A stretch of 48,887 nt of DNA, taken from Paulinella micropora (lineage: Eukaryota > Cercozoa > Imbricatea > Euglyphida). Both the position numbers and the translations under genes were made by a program. Under the pieces are notes generated by a model. That model did not search any database. It was not told the DNA's origin and saw nothing but the letters and a program-made list of their open reading frames with translations. The DNA is taken from contig BJOX01000208.1 in assembly GCA_009731375.1 (NCBI GenBank), positions 443,241 through 492,127 on the forward strand, given 5' to 3'. Below, piece after piece: positions 1 to 12,298 of this stretch (the first letter of the stretch is position 1; the number at the start of each line of letters is the position of its first letter).

Positions 1-565
<565 letters not shown>

Positions 566-567
<2 letters not shown>

Positions 568-594
568 GTTGTTGTCGTTGTTGCTGTTGTTGTT

Positions 595-639
<45 letters not shown>

Positions 640-699
640 GCTGTTGTTACTGTTGCTGCTGCTGCTGTCATCATCATCATCATCATCATCATCACCACC

Positions 700-733
<34 letters not shown>

Positions 734-966
734 TCGTCATCGTATCGTCATCGTTGTTGTTGTCGTTTTCGTTGTTGTCACGTTAAGCCGCTCTGCAAGC
801 AGTACACGCACAAAAAAAAACACACCAAAAGCTCACAGCGTCGCTGTTGTTGATGCTGATGTTGTTGTTGTTGTTGTCATCATCGTCATCGTCATCGTCA
901 TCGTCGTCGTCTTAGTTGTTTTTGCTGCTGCTGCTGTTATCATCATCATCATCATCTTCATCATCT

Positions 967-1002
<36 letters not shown>

Positions 1003-1761
1003 TCGTCGTCATCGTCATCGTCGTCGTCTTAGTGCTGCTGTTATCATCATCATCATCATCATCGTCGTCGTCGTCGTCGTCGTCGTCATCGTCGTCGTCG
1101 TCGTCATCGTCATCGTCGTCGTCGTCTTTGTTGTTCTTGTTGCTGCTTTTTTTTGTTATCATCATCATCATCATCGTCGTCGTCGTCGTCGTCATCGTCA
1201 TCGTCGTCGTCGTCTTTGTTGTTGTTGTTGCTGCTTTTTTTTGTTGTTATCATCATCATCATCATCATCATCGTCGTCGTCGTCGTCGTCGTCATCGTCG
1301 TCATCGTCATCGTCGTCGTCGTCTTTGTTGTTGTTGTTGCTGCTGTTGTCGTTATCATCATCATCATCATCATCATCATCGTCGTCGTCGTCATCATCGT
1401 CGTCGTCGTCGTCATCGTCGTCGTCGTCATCGTCATCGTCGTCGTCGTCTTTGTTGTTGTTGTTGCTGCTTTTTTTTGTTATCATTATCATCATCATCAT
1501 CGTCGTCGTCGTCGTCGTCGTCGTCATCGTCATCGCCATCGTCGACGTCTTTGTTGTTGTTGCTGCTGCTGTTGTTGTTATCATCATCATCATCATCATC
1601 ATCATCATCGTCGTCGTCGTCGTCGTTGTCGTCATCGTCATCGTCGTCGTCGTCTTTGTTGTTTTTGTTGCTGCTTTTTTTTGTTATCATCATCATCATC
1701 ATCATCGCCATCATCATCGCCATCGTCGACGTCTTTGTTTTTGTTGTTGCTGCTGCTGTTG

Positions 1762-1798
<37 letters not shown>

Positions 1799-1857
1799 GA
1801 TCGCCATCATCATCGTCATCGTCGTCGTCTTTGTTCATCATCATCATCATCATCGCC

Positions 1858-1888
<31 letters not shown>

Positions 1889-1907
1889 TCTTTCTTGCTG
1901 TTGTTAG
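566..1907. repeat. Higher-order trinucleotide array (TTG/CTG/ATC/GTC)
   Basis: Blocks of TTG, CTG, ATC and GTC follow each other in a fixed order and recur about every 100-130 bases. Each unit runs TTG and CTG codon-like blocks, a T run, GTT, an ATC block, a GTC block, then alternating ATC/GTC and TT. At least seven units are seen from about 1120 to 1860. Long open frames on both strands (poly-D, poly-S, poly-V, poly-H) result from the 3-base period and are not genes. A short non-repeat stretch lies at about 780-840. Confidence 0.93.
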
Positions 1908-2032
1908 TTTAAGCCTCCCTGGAAGAAGTACAAGCTTAAAACACACAAGGGATCACAACATCGCTTCAGGTAGAAATGAAGAAAGAAAGAAGGAAAAGAA
2001 AGAAAGAGATAAAGAAAGAAAGAAAGACAGAC

Positions 2033-2079
<47 letters not shown>

Positions 2080-2270
2080 AGAAAGAAAGAATACAAGCTT
2101 AAAACACACAAGGGATCACAACATCGCTTCAGGTAGAAATGAAGAAAGAAAGAAGGAAAAGAAAGAAAGAAAGAAAGAAAGAAAGAATACAAGCTTAAAA
2201 CACACAAGGGATCACAACATCGCTTCAGGTAGAAATGAAGAAAGAAAGAAGGAAAAGAAAGAAAGAGATA

Positions 2271-2306
<36 letters not shown>

Positions 2307-2447
2307 AGGAAAGAAAGAAAGAAAGAAAGGAAGAAAGGAAGAAAGAAAGAATACAAGCTTAAAACACACAAGGGATCACAACATCGATTCAGGTAGAAAT
2401 GAAGAAAGAAAGAAGGAAAAGAAAGAAAGAGATAAAGAAAGAAAGTA
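1908..2447. repeat. Minisatellite: about 52-bp unit plus variable GAAA tract
   Basis: A unit beginning ACAAGCTTAAAACACACAAG and ending at GTAGAAATGAAG occurs four times (near 1930, 2091, 2188 and 2351). Each is followed by an AAAG/GAAA tract of different length. The unique part is almost identical between units while the purine tract varies, as expected for array growth by slippage and unequal exchange. Confidence 0.93.
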
Positions 2448-2553
2448 GGTGTGTGTGTGTGTGTGTGTGTCACACAGAGTAGCTCGTGGTAGAACAGCTG
2501 TGGGCGGTATACAATTCCAGCGCACGACGGTATACGCATATACATCGTGTATG

Positions 2554-2584
<31 letters not shown>

Positions 2585-2971
2585 TGTATGTAATGTATGT
2601 AATGTATGTAATTTATGTAATGTATGTAATTTATGTAATGTAGGTAATGTATGTAATGTAGGTAATGTATGTAATGTATGTAATGTATGTAATGTAATCT
2701 ATGTAATCAATGTAATGTATGTAATGTATGTAATGTATGTAATGTATGTATGTATGTATGTATGTCTGTACGTACGTACGTACGCACGTACGTACGTACG
2801 TACGTATGTATGTATGTATGTATGTATGTATGTGTATGTATGTATGTATGTATATATATATAAATATATATATATAATATATACATATATATATATATAT
2901 AATATTTTCCAATATCTATATCTACATCTATATCTATATCTATATCTATATCGACATTTATATCTATATCT

Positions 2972-3002
<31 letters not shown>

Positions 3003-3050
3003 TATATAATATATATATATATACATATATAATGTGTGTGTGACTTGATA
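2448..3050. repeat. GT, TATG, TAATG, ACGT and TATA arrays
   Basis: A GT run, about 75 non-repeat bases (2470-2545), a TATG array, a TAATG-type array (2580-2745), a self-complementary ACGT array (about 2768-2808), TATG again, and AT/ATCTAT arrays to 3040. No gene is seen. Confidence 0.93.
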
Positions 3051-3139
3051 TGCCATGCCATGCCAAGATGGCATGATATGCTATCATGATATGGTATGCT
3101 ATATGCCATGCCAAGATGATCATGAATATGGTATAGTAT

Positions 3140-3394
3140 ATGCCATCACCATAAGCTTTGGAAAAGAGTGCTAGGACTGGATTCTTAGGTCCGTTCTACA
3201 CCACCCAGATTTCCCGGTTTCTGGGTCAATTTCTGGGTCAAGTGGCACCACAGGCCAGGCTTTTCAGGAAGCAAACCAGAAAGTGGCCCCAGAAACCCGG
3301 AATTCTGGGTGTAGAACGCGCCTTAGTTTCGCCTACCTAAACCTCAGCTCAATATCACAGATCATATCATCTTTACATACCATGCCATGCTATC

Positions 3395-3440
<46 letters not shown>

Positions 3441-3608
3441 GCCATGCCATGTAAAGACGATATGACATGTGATCTTGCATGGTATATGTTAGGACTGCCA
3501 TCACCATAAGCTATGGAAAAAGAGTGCCATGACGCTGTTTCACATTACTAACTTTCAGCTCAATATCACATACCGTATCATATTTACATGTCATGCCATG
3601 CCATGCCA

Positions 3609-3656
<48 letters not shown>

Positions 3657-3820
3657 CATCATCAATCATCATCATCAATCATCATCATCATCATATGTAG
3701 GCATGCCATCACCATAAGCTATGGAAAAAGAGTGCCATGACGCTGTTTCGCATTTGCTAACTTTCAGCTCAATATCACATACCGTATCATATTTACATTC
3801 CATGCCATGCCATGCCACAT

Positions 3821-3882
<62 letters not shown>

Positions 3883-4088
3883 ATCATCATCATCAATCAT
3901 CATCATCATCATCAATCATCATCATCATCATCAATCATCATCATCATCAATCATCATCATCATCATATGTAGGCATGCCATCACCATAAGCTATGGAAAA
4001 AGAGTGCAATGACGCTGTTTCACATTGCTAACTTTCAGCTCAATATCACATACCGTATCATATTTACATGCCATGCCATGCCATGCCA

Positions 4089-4119
<31 letters not shown>

Positions 4120-4158
4120 AGCATCATCATCATCAATCATCATCAATCATCAATAATC

Positions 4159-4190
<32 letters not shown>

Positions 4191-4320
4191 ATCATCATCA
4201 TCAATCATCATCATCATCAATCATCATCATCATCATCATATGTAGGCATGCCATCACCATAAGCTATGGAAAAAGAGTGCCATGGCGCTGTTTCGCATTG
4301 CTAAGCCTCAGCTCGTACAC
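3140..4320. repeat. Tandem repeat of about 220-270 bp with embedded ATC array
   Basis: A unit with ATAAGCTATGGAAAAAGAGTG, then CAGCTCAATATCACATACCG, then CCATGCCATG, an ATC/CAATC array and ATATGTAGGCATGCCATCAC repeats from about 3500, 3715, 3988 and 4260. A diverged first unit (about 3145) is interrupted by the MITE at 3188-3322. Differences between units lie mainly in the ATC, AGC and ATCT tracts. Confidence 0.9.
3188..3322. mobile_element. Harbinger/Tourist-like MITE, 135 bp
   Basis: A 135-bp sequence whose ends are inverted repeats: GGTCCGTTCTACACC at the left, and the complement of GGCGCGTTCTACACCC at the right. Pairing continues inward through the CCCGG and TTTCTGGG motifs, so the whole element folds back. 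It is flanked by TTA on both sides (3185-3187 and 3323-3325). Short length, no coding capacity, foldback ends starting GG and a 3-bp TTA target duplication are the usual marks of PIF/Harbinger-derived MITEs. A 3-bp duplication alone is weak evidence, so the family is tentative. It sits inside the first unit of the surrounding tandem repeat. Confidence 0.6.
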
Positions 4321-5760
<1,440 letters not shown>

Positions 5761-6219
5761 TGCCCTACTTCCGATAACCAGCGGTGCAGAAATGTATTCT
5801 TTCTTATGTACCTCTAGAAATTGACCCACGTAACGCACGGATATGGGTGAAAATGGTAATGGTAAAAAGCTGGTGCCACCAGTCCCAGGATAAGCACTTT
5901 CAATGACTGTATTAATAATTAATAATACTAACAGTAACGACTACTGCTAACGGATAATTGAGGGATAAGGACATAATGGAGGAGAAAGGGTCTAATTAAT
6001 ATCCAATGTAGTTGTGTAGCGGTTGGAGTTGTTCAAGTCAGTCTGGGAAAATAAAGTATTAATAAAAAAGTGAAAGAATGCCACTTTACCTGGTGTGTTG
6101 CCTATTTTACCTATCAGTAATTATGACTGGGGACCGGAAAAAGCGGTCTAAAGAAATAAAGTTTTAGATATGGGGAAAAAAGGCAATAGTTAACATTTTC
6201 TAACTTGAAAGCTATCTGT
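5761..6219. other. Non-repetitive DNA without a recognisable gene
   Basis: About 460 bases of ordinary complexity lie between the simple-repeat field and the duplicated segment. No long open frame, RNA gene or transposon end was recognised. Confidence 0.7.
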
Positions 6220-6821
6220 TAACTGCAGTTGAAAACGTAACAACTACAAGTCACGTTATGACAGTTGATATTAATAAATACATGGAAAAATGAAGCAACC
6301 GCGGCGGAATCTAAAATAGAAGAGCAAACTTTAACTAAAAACTTGAAGACAATATCATCATTCTATTAATGTTTCGATCCGGTACTGTATTCGTTCCGAT
6401 AGTTTTTAAAATATATTCATCGTACATTAGTTAGCCATGAATAATTGAACACTGAAAGAAATATTAAAATTTCATTTTGAAAATGGAGCTCGTCAAAATT
6501 TATTAATTGTCACTATCATCTGACCTCTCTATATTCAATAGTTTGACAATATGGTTTGGCAATGTTCAAACATTTTAATCTGATATCGTCTCATATGATG
6601 ATCATGTATTATTATTATTATTAGTATTAATAATATGAGGCGACGCCTCATTGATAGGACAGCCTCGGAACTGACGACTACGGTAAGAGAAAGGAAATGA
6701 GTAACAGGATGTACAATAGGTTGTTGAACGAGTATGCGTGATGCCAGTTACTCTATAATCTGACTCGGAGAATACTGGCTGTAGCGACGACAAATCCTCC
6801 AGCTTTGATCTCTTTTTTTTT

Positions 6822-7203
6822 TTTTCTCGCTCACCACATATTGTGGTTAGCTGACCGAGAAAACCACATCTTCGGCTAGCCAAATTTCACGTGTTTTACG
6901 GGCTCGCCTGCCCGGCTCGCCAGTAAAATACGTGGAAATTTTGGCTAGCCGCAGAATATGATATTCTCAGTCACTAGCATTATTACTGACGAACATTCAA
7001 GTGGGAAAACCACCCCAATTTTGACTTCATTGATCTCCATCAATATTTAGCACACGAAAAGTATACTATGCGGCTAGCCACAAATTTGACGTGTTTTGCG
7101 GGCGAGCCGGGCCGGCGAGCCCGCAAAACACGTCAAATTTGGCGCGCTGCATATGTAGTTTTATCGGTAACCTTACCACATTTTGTGGAGGTGACCGATA
7201 AAA
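6822..7203. other. Cluster of four hairpins
   Basis: Four inverted repeats follow one another. 6822-6863 has TTTTCTCG/CGAGAAAA enclosing ACCACA/TGTGGT. 6874-6950 has imperfect arms of about 28 bp with GGCTAGCC at both ends. 7081-7141 has perfect 23-bp arms around a 15-base GC loop. 7159-7203 has TTTTATCGGT/ACCGATAAAA enclosing CCACA/TGTGG. All but the inner stem of the fourth are kept in the other copy (37070-37440). Long perfect stems suggest foldback DNA elements or a structured transcript. Confidence 0.8.
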
Positions 7204-7220
7204 TTCTGAGCAGGTCGGAG

Positions 7221-8025
7221 TTCGAAAGCCCCTGACGAGAGCTTTCAAACGATGATTTACACATCGCCACGAATGACGGAGAAGAATGCGATCAAAGTTA
7301 GTTTCCCACTTGATTATCCGTAGTAGTAGTATTCCTGCCTACATCCAGGTGGCAATATCGGGGAGGGCGAGCTTTGCAGTACGACAAAGGATAATAAAGG
7401 GGCAAAGCAGCCCAACTGTTGAACTCATTGTTCTCCATCAATATTTAATATCCAAAACTTGAATGCAGAGCACATTGTTGGAAAGCTCTTGTCCTGAGCT
7501 TTCAAACGATGGCTTCAGCACTGTCATGTCACTTAAATTTGGTGGAGAACGTGGAGATCAAAGTTGGATAGTTTGCCACTCGAATGTCAGTAGTAATCTG
7601 GGTCTCCTTCAAGATTTGCCATCTGACAACCCCGAACATGTCGTTTTCAAAAGCCCTTGTCTTGGGCTTGCGAACGGTGCCTTCATAATCGTCATGGCCC
7701 TTCTATTGACTGAGACAACTGAGGTGACAGTGAACGATATTGATGCTAGCATGTTGTTCGTAATTGACTTATGACATTGCCACTTAAATGTGGTGAGCAA
7801 TGACTTCAAGCGCTTCATTTCAAGCTGAGTCTGACTGTTGTAGCTTGAACAGTAGCTCGTTTGAAAGCTCTGATGATGGAGACATGGCACAGGTTGCAGA
7901 CTCACTCGAGAAGTTCCTTGTCCTTAAGTACAACGAACAATGACTTCAAAAGATTCGTTCTCGGCCGGTTCTGATCTTGAGGGCGTGTGTAGTGGCTCAT
8001 TCGAAAGCTCTTATCAAGAGCTTTC
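7221..8025. repeat. Degenerate array of GAAAGCTC/GAGCTTTC stem-loops
   Basis: Five diverged modules are spaced 150-250 bases apart, each with a short stem: 7224-7246 (GAAAGC/GCTTTC), 7481-7503 (GAAAGCTC-type), 7651-7669 (AAGCCC/GGGCTT), about 7863 (right arm lost) and 8003-8025 (GAAAGCTCTT/AAGAGCTTTC, perfect). Most are followed by an ACGATG- or CCATA-like sequence. A sixth related stem (TTTGAAA/TTTCAAA, 11044-11065) continues the series beyond the piggyBac insertion. The module missing its right arm here is intact in the other copy (about 38103-38125). Confidence 0.65.
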
Positions 8026-8160
8026 TAAAGAGCCATAACACAGGCTGTAGATGCAAACATTGACTGAGATCGAAGCGCTTGAAGTCATTGTTCGTTGTGC
8101 TTAAGAAATAGTAACTTCTCATTTGCGTGGGTGAAGGAAACGCTTCAAGTCATTGTTTAA

Positions 8161-8215
8161 CCCTTAACCGGTTTGCCACTTTTGGGGATCTAAAGCCACG
8201 TTTAGGGATCCGACC
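8161..8215. repeat. piggyBac end adjacent to the transposase 3' side
   Basis: The element begins CCCTTAACCGGTTT, directly after TTAA at 8157-8160. Just inside lies CCACTTTTGGGGAT and a weaker copy, CCACGTTTAGGGAT. The 14-bp terminus is the exact complement of the other end. Confidence 0.93.
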
Positions 8216-8317
8216 CAATTTCAAGTTTTTAATCCCTATTTGTGGTTTTTGACAGTTGTATTATTAAATTCAATTGAATTAAACCCGGTGGAAGCTAATT
8301 GTGTAAAAAAACCGTTC

Positions 8318-8323
8318 TTTAAT
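8318..8323 (-). terminator. Possible polyadenylation signal of the transposase
   Basis: ATTAAA on the minus strand, 27 bases beyond the transposase stop codon. It is a common variant of AATAAA. Position fits a short 3' untranslated region inside the transposon. Confidence 0.45.
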
Positions 8324-8349
8324 AACTAATAAAACCTTGACAATCACTG

Positions 8350-10743
8350 TCACAACGGCTGCCTCTTACATTTCCCAGATGGAACGAAATGATTGACTGT
8401 GTGCCACGGAAAACATTCTCCAGTTCGGCAAAAAAAATAGCGACAATCGCTGCAATAAGCACTGGTACGCTTGCGGATTCCATTACTAGCACACACCGCA
8501 CAACAAACCGAGTTCTGCTTACCCGCGCCGCGCTTACCATCACTCGCCTCGTTTGTAAGACTTACCAAATGGCCAGGGCATATCACACGCTTGCCCCTCG
8601 CTGCGCTCCTAGAACCTCCAAAAAGCCCCGCATAAGACACCAAACCCTCAATAAGTTCCTTGAGCATGTCTTTGCGTGTTTTTTCTTCATGAAACTGTTT
8701 GTAGATGATAGTTGTGTTTGTAACCGCAACATCTAACAAACCCGCAAATAACTTGAACCAAGGCTTGTTGAATCTTACCGCCTTCTCAACTCCGTAACGA
8801 AGTCGTAACTGATCGCCTGTATCAACGCCGCCCATGTGCTGAGTGTATGTCTTGCAAATTTCAAAACAATTCACTGGAACCGTAGCTCCACCCCCCCCAT
8901 GCAGCCTCCTTTCGACGTGGCTCATGGTACCCCCCAACACAGTTGACAAAAAATAAACCACCTGGGTGTCTTTCCAAGCAACAGCATGCATAGTGACTCC
9001 GTTATGACTCCAAGTGGCCATTGCGGACGTGCCCCGGTCACTATTCTTCTTGACTTCGTCCAGTAGCTCCTTTGCCGCCCTCAGCCTGGGTTTGACAACA
9101 GTGCCAATGCAGTTGATGCCCCTCTTTAGGACACAGTCAAAAAACAACTGCAGCCCTGTGTAAAACCTATCTAAAGCGATGATCCTGCCGCTTTGGTCGA
9201 TGCCGGCTAGGTCTAAAAGCTTCATAACAACTGCATACGTCATTCCGTGCCCAGAATCGTCCTGCACCGTTCCCTCACCCTCATAACAAAGCAGCGTATA
9301 AAAATAGCCTGTTACTGAACAGCACAGAGCAAACAGTTTGAATCCCCATTTGATGGGTTTTTTCGGTAAGTATTGCCTGAGGTAGGTACGCCCTTTAAAA
9401 GGGATCATTCCCTCGTCGATTGACACCCACTGACCCAATTCCCACAGCCTAGGAAAATTTTCTTGTATAATCTCAATAAAGACTCGAACATTGAAAAGTT
9501 TGTCATACTGAGGGGAGTCACGAGGAGCTGCCAGACGGGGGTCAGTGAGATGAAAATAACGTTTGATATTCTGATACCTCACGTACCCCATGATGCTTGC
9601 AAGGTCTGGCCACTGCCAGAAGTCTGACACAGCGCCAATCCAATAATCTGTTTCAGCAGGCAACCCCATCACCCCCATCATTATAAGGATCGCCAAAAAT
9701 GAAAGTATGTCAGATAGTGTCACGGGTACCCAAGGCCGCTGACGCTCTGAGGGGTTGAGATTACGTTTCCAGGTTGCATACTTGTTGGTGTTTCTTGTGA
9801 CATTCTGCCAGAATTGCGTGGGTAAGAACATAAAGAAAATATCCACCATACTGAGGAGGTCGGGGGAACGCACAGAAAGTGATGCCCTGGACTGCCCTTC
9901 GAATGCCGGCAGCACACGAGGAGGTGCAACACCCACCTTCCATTCTTTGACATCTTTGAACTCACTGGCAGGTAGGCTATCGCCTTCGTCAATCTCTAGT
10001 GCCGGATCCTCCTCCTCGTCTTCACCAGACCCCTCATCTTCTTCGACATCATCGTCACTGACAAGTGAGTCGCTGGGATGAGGGGCTCGTTTGTTGTCCA
10101 TATCTCCTTCTTTTTGATCCTCTTCATCGATTGAACTACCCGACTCATCCCCCGACTCTGGCGGTCTGTTGGAAAACAGTACAGTAAGGAATACTGACAG
10201 CCGACGCCGATGCATGTATGGAAGTACAGAAATCTACTATACTTCCAGCATCGTCCTTGGCCGACAACAAAACAGAAGCAAATTGCACAAAATAGCTGAA
10301 ACCAGGTAGGGATAGCTACACATAGTCATCGTCATCAGGGTCGCTGGGTATCAAGCCGTCCTCACTGCAAACACGCAGAGAAACCATTCGACATCACAAG
10401 AAAAATTCGAGGTTCAAGAAAAACAAGTCTACCCAGCATTTATTGCATTTTTGGCATCTCCGTCGATTTCCTGGCCTTGCCCAAGTATGCCGTTATCGGC
10501 AGAGCCACTCCCTTCAATTCTGTATTTGATAATCTCCGAAGCAATCATCATGGAATCGTCTTCATCCTCCGCATCCCACTTCATCCAAAACTTGTCTTTT
10601 GTACGACCATACTGTCGAGAAACAGTACCCTCAATCTCCCTCGTCTTCCAGTCATCAGGCCATTTTTGTTTGGCATAAGCCTCACCAAATTCCCTGACCG
10701 GAAGACGCACACGGACTGTGAGAAGCTCTTGGTGCGCAGACAT
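8350..10743 (-). CDS. piggyBac transposase, predicted three exons
   Basis: Catalyses cut-and-paste transposition at TTAA sites. The main open frame (10215-8350, 621 codons) shows the family core. The catalytic aspartates are in SIDEGMIPFKGR (Asp267), ALDRFYTG (Asp349) and GGVDTGDQ (Asp465). A C-terminal Cys-rich zinc domain follows (CCAVC, CSDC, CRTGEC). I infer splicing of exon 1 (10743-10433), exon 2 (10364-10320, 45 nt, acidic) and exon 3 (10165-8350). Introns of 68 and 154 nt start GTAGAC and GTAGCT and end TTTGCAG and TTCCAACAG. Every junction is in phase 2 and the total, 2172 nt, is a whole number of codons (723 residues). Exon 1 encodes a charged domain with RQYGRTKDKFWMKWD; an acidic stretch precedes the core. 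No internal stop or frameshift is seen, so the gene looks functional. The intron model needs RNA evidence. Confidence 0.93.
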
Positions 10744-10971
10744 GATGTTGAAAAAAAAAAAAAAAAGGTCACCGTCACGTAAAAAAAGGCAACGAAAATT
10801 CGTGAAAAAAAGTGGTTGGTGCCTGGTTTCAGTTTCATATTTAAGTCACTTCTAGAAAAGCTACGACATTCTGGTTTTCACAGATAGCTTCCCCAACACG
10901 TAAATATTAAATTTGCAGCGTAGTACAGCTTGTTTCGATTGGTATTTATGTTTTTATTCAACTCAAAAATT

Positions 10972-11028
10972 CAAACCACTTTTGGGGATTGAAGCCACTT
11001 TTGGGGATTGAAACCGGTTAAGGGTTAA
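10972..11028. repeat. piggyBac end adjacent to the transposase 5' side, with TTAA
   Basis: Ends in AAACCGGTTAAGGG followed by the TTAA duplication (11025-11028). Two CCACTTTTGGGGAT motifs lie just inside. They point the same way along the plus strand as those at the other end, so they are direct repeats although the termini are inverted. Confidence 0.93.
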
Positions 11029-11249
11029 TGGCAAAAACACTTGTTTGAAAAGCCTGGCTTTCAAATAGCGTGCTCAGCATTGCCATATCTTCGACGACGA
11101 AAAAAAAAAAAAAATTAGGTCACAGTAGGAAATGCTTCAAGTCATTGTTTAATGGCAAAAACACTTGTTTGAAAAGCCTGGCTTTCAAATAGCGTGCTCA
11201 GCATTGCCATATCTTCGACGACGAAAAAAAAAAAAAAAAAATTAGGTCA
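11029..11249. repeat. Tandem duplication of the piggyBac target region
   Basis: The roughly 110-bp stretch from GCTTCAAGTCATTGTTTAA to TTAGGTCACAG occurs twice. The first unit is split by the piggyBac insertion at its TTAA. The second (from 11134) has the same TTAA intact at 11149-11152. The other copy of the locus (38390-38515) has a single unit. Both units contain a poly-A run of different length. Confidence 0.88.
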
Positions 11250-11324
11250 CAGTCGATGGATTTGCCCACACTTGCTTATCGTTGATGCTGATTGTACCTG
11301 ACTACTAGTAGTGTATGTAACACT

Positions 11325-11850
11325 TAACATCTAGCCCTTTTTTGGGAGCTCTGAATAATTACATCTAGCCCTTTTTTGGGAGCTCTTGGGCTGGTTTGTT
11401 TTGGGGGGCAGAATTTCCTAAAAGTCTAATTTTCCCGACATTTCCCGGTTTTTGCGGTTGGTCGCAAAAACCAGTTGACTCAACGGGAGAATAAGACACA
11501 AGATACAACCATGAAACTGGAAAATTATATGTTGATGTTGCTGAACCCGAGATGAGCTGAGAGAAAAATTTGGCTAAACCAAAAAGGGGTGGGGGAAAAG
11601 GTGTGTGCGCCTGTAACAGGCGCTATGAAGATATTTATATATGTTAGCATCAAGCACTAATTCTAACTTTATGTGGTTTTTGTGTGGAAAGGAGACATAG
11701 ATTTTTATATTGTATGATTTCATTACGTGTATGTACGCATGTACAAGACAGTGTATGGTTAGTAGTAGTTAGTAGTTAGTAGGGGGTCTTGACGCAGACC
11801 TTGTAATGTAGCATTAAAGCTCTATTCTATTCGTTTCGTTTTTATGTGTT
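11325..11850. other. Direct repeat, two hairpins and ATTAAA at the end of the block
   Basis: ACATCTAGCCCTTTTTTGGG occurs twice in tandem. Hairpins follow at about 11449-11474 (GGTTTTTGCG/CGCAAAAACC) and 11607-11623 (GCGCCTGT/ACAGGCGC with a one-base loop). At about 11811 an ATTAAA precedes GCTCTATTCTATTC. All are kept at about 38590-39100. No open frame spans them. Confidence 0.7.
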
Positions 11851-12128
11851 TTTTTAGAAACGAGGGATAATTCTATATGTTTATGTGTGCGTATGTATGT
11901 ATGTATGTATGTATGGAAGGAAGAAGGAAGGAAGGAAGGAGGTAAGAAAGAAAACAGCATGGTGACGTGTGATTCTCTCTTAGAATCTCCAATACCTGCT
12001 TTGGGTCAAGCTGTAGAAGAGGAAGAAGAAGAAGACGAACATGATTAAGAGCAGGACGAATATATACTTTTGTCGTTTGGTTTTCGGGGGAGGCGTATGT
12101 GTATTCCTAAACAAGCAACACACACACA

Positions 12129-12225
12129 CAAATCAGATTTGTTGTTGGTTGTTTGTTGTTGTTGTTGTTGTTGTTGTTGCTGTTGTTGTTGTTGTTGTTG
12201 TTTGTCGTTTGTCGTTTGTTGTTTG

Positions 12226-12288
<63 letters not shown>

Positions 12289-12298
12289 GTTACTATTG
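12129..12298. repeat. TTG and ATT trinucleotide arrays
   Basis: A (TTG)n array with TTTGTCG interruptions runs into (ATT)n, which abuts the first SINE. The other copy has the same order at 39420-39559. Confidence 0.95.

Larger units (their letters stand above)
8161..11024 (-). mobile_element. piggyBac-family DNA transposon, apparently complete
   Basis: The element is 2864 bp long and is flanked by TTAA on both sides (8157-8160 and 11025-11028). Its ends are inverted repeats starting CCCTTAACCGGTTT. It contains a transposase on the minus strand with all three catalytic aspartates. The same locus without the element is present at 38406-38409, where CATTGTTTAATGGC is uninterrupted, so ends and target duplication are fixed by direct comparison rather than by prediction. 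Near-perfect ends and an open transposase suggest a recent insertion, later than the segmental duplication. Confidence 0.96.
6220..12030. repeat. Hairpin-rich non-coding block, copy 1
   Basis: This block without tetranucleotide repeats is nearly identical to 36465-39330 once the piggyBac element (8161-11024) is removed. No protein is recognised; short open frames such as 7463-7774 are shared by both copies but resemble nothing known to me. It contains several strong hairpins and, near its end, an ATTAAA (about 11811) after GGTCTTGACGCAGACCTTGT. This suggests a transcribed or retroposed sequence, but the nature of the block is open. Confidence 0.75.

Noticed and set aside
7463-7774. 103-residue ORF present in both duplicated copies (also 37703-38014)
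   Set aside because: It lies in the stem-loop array and resembles no protein; its retention follows from the recent duplication.
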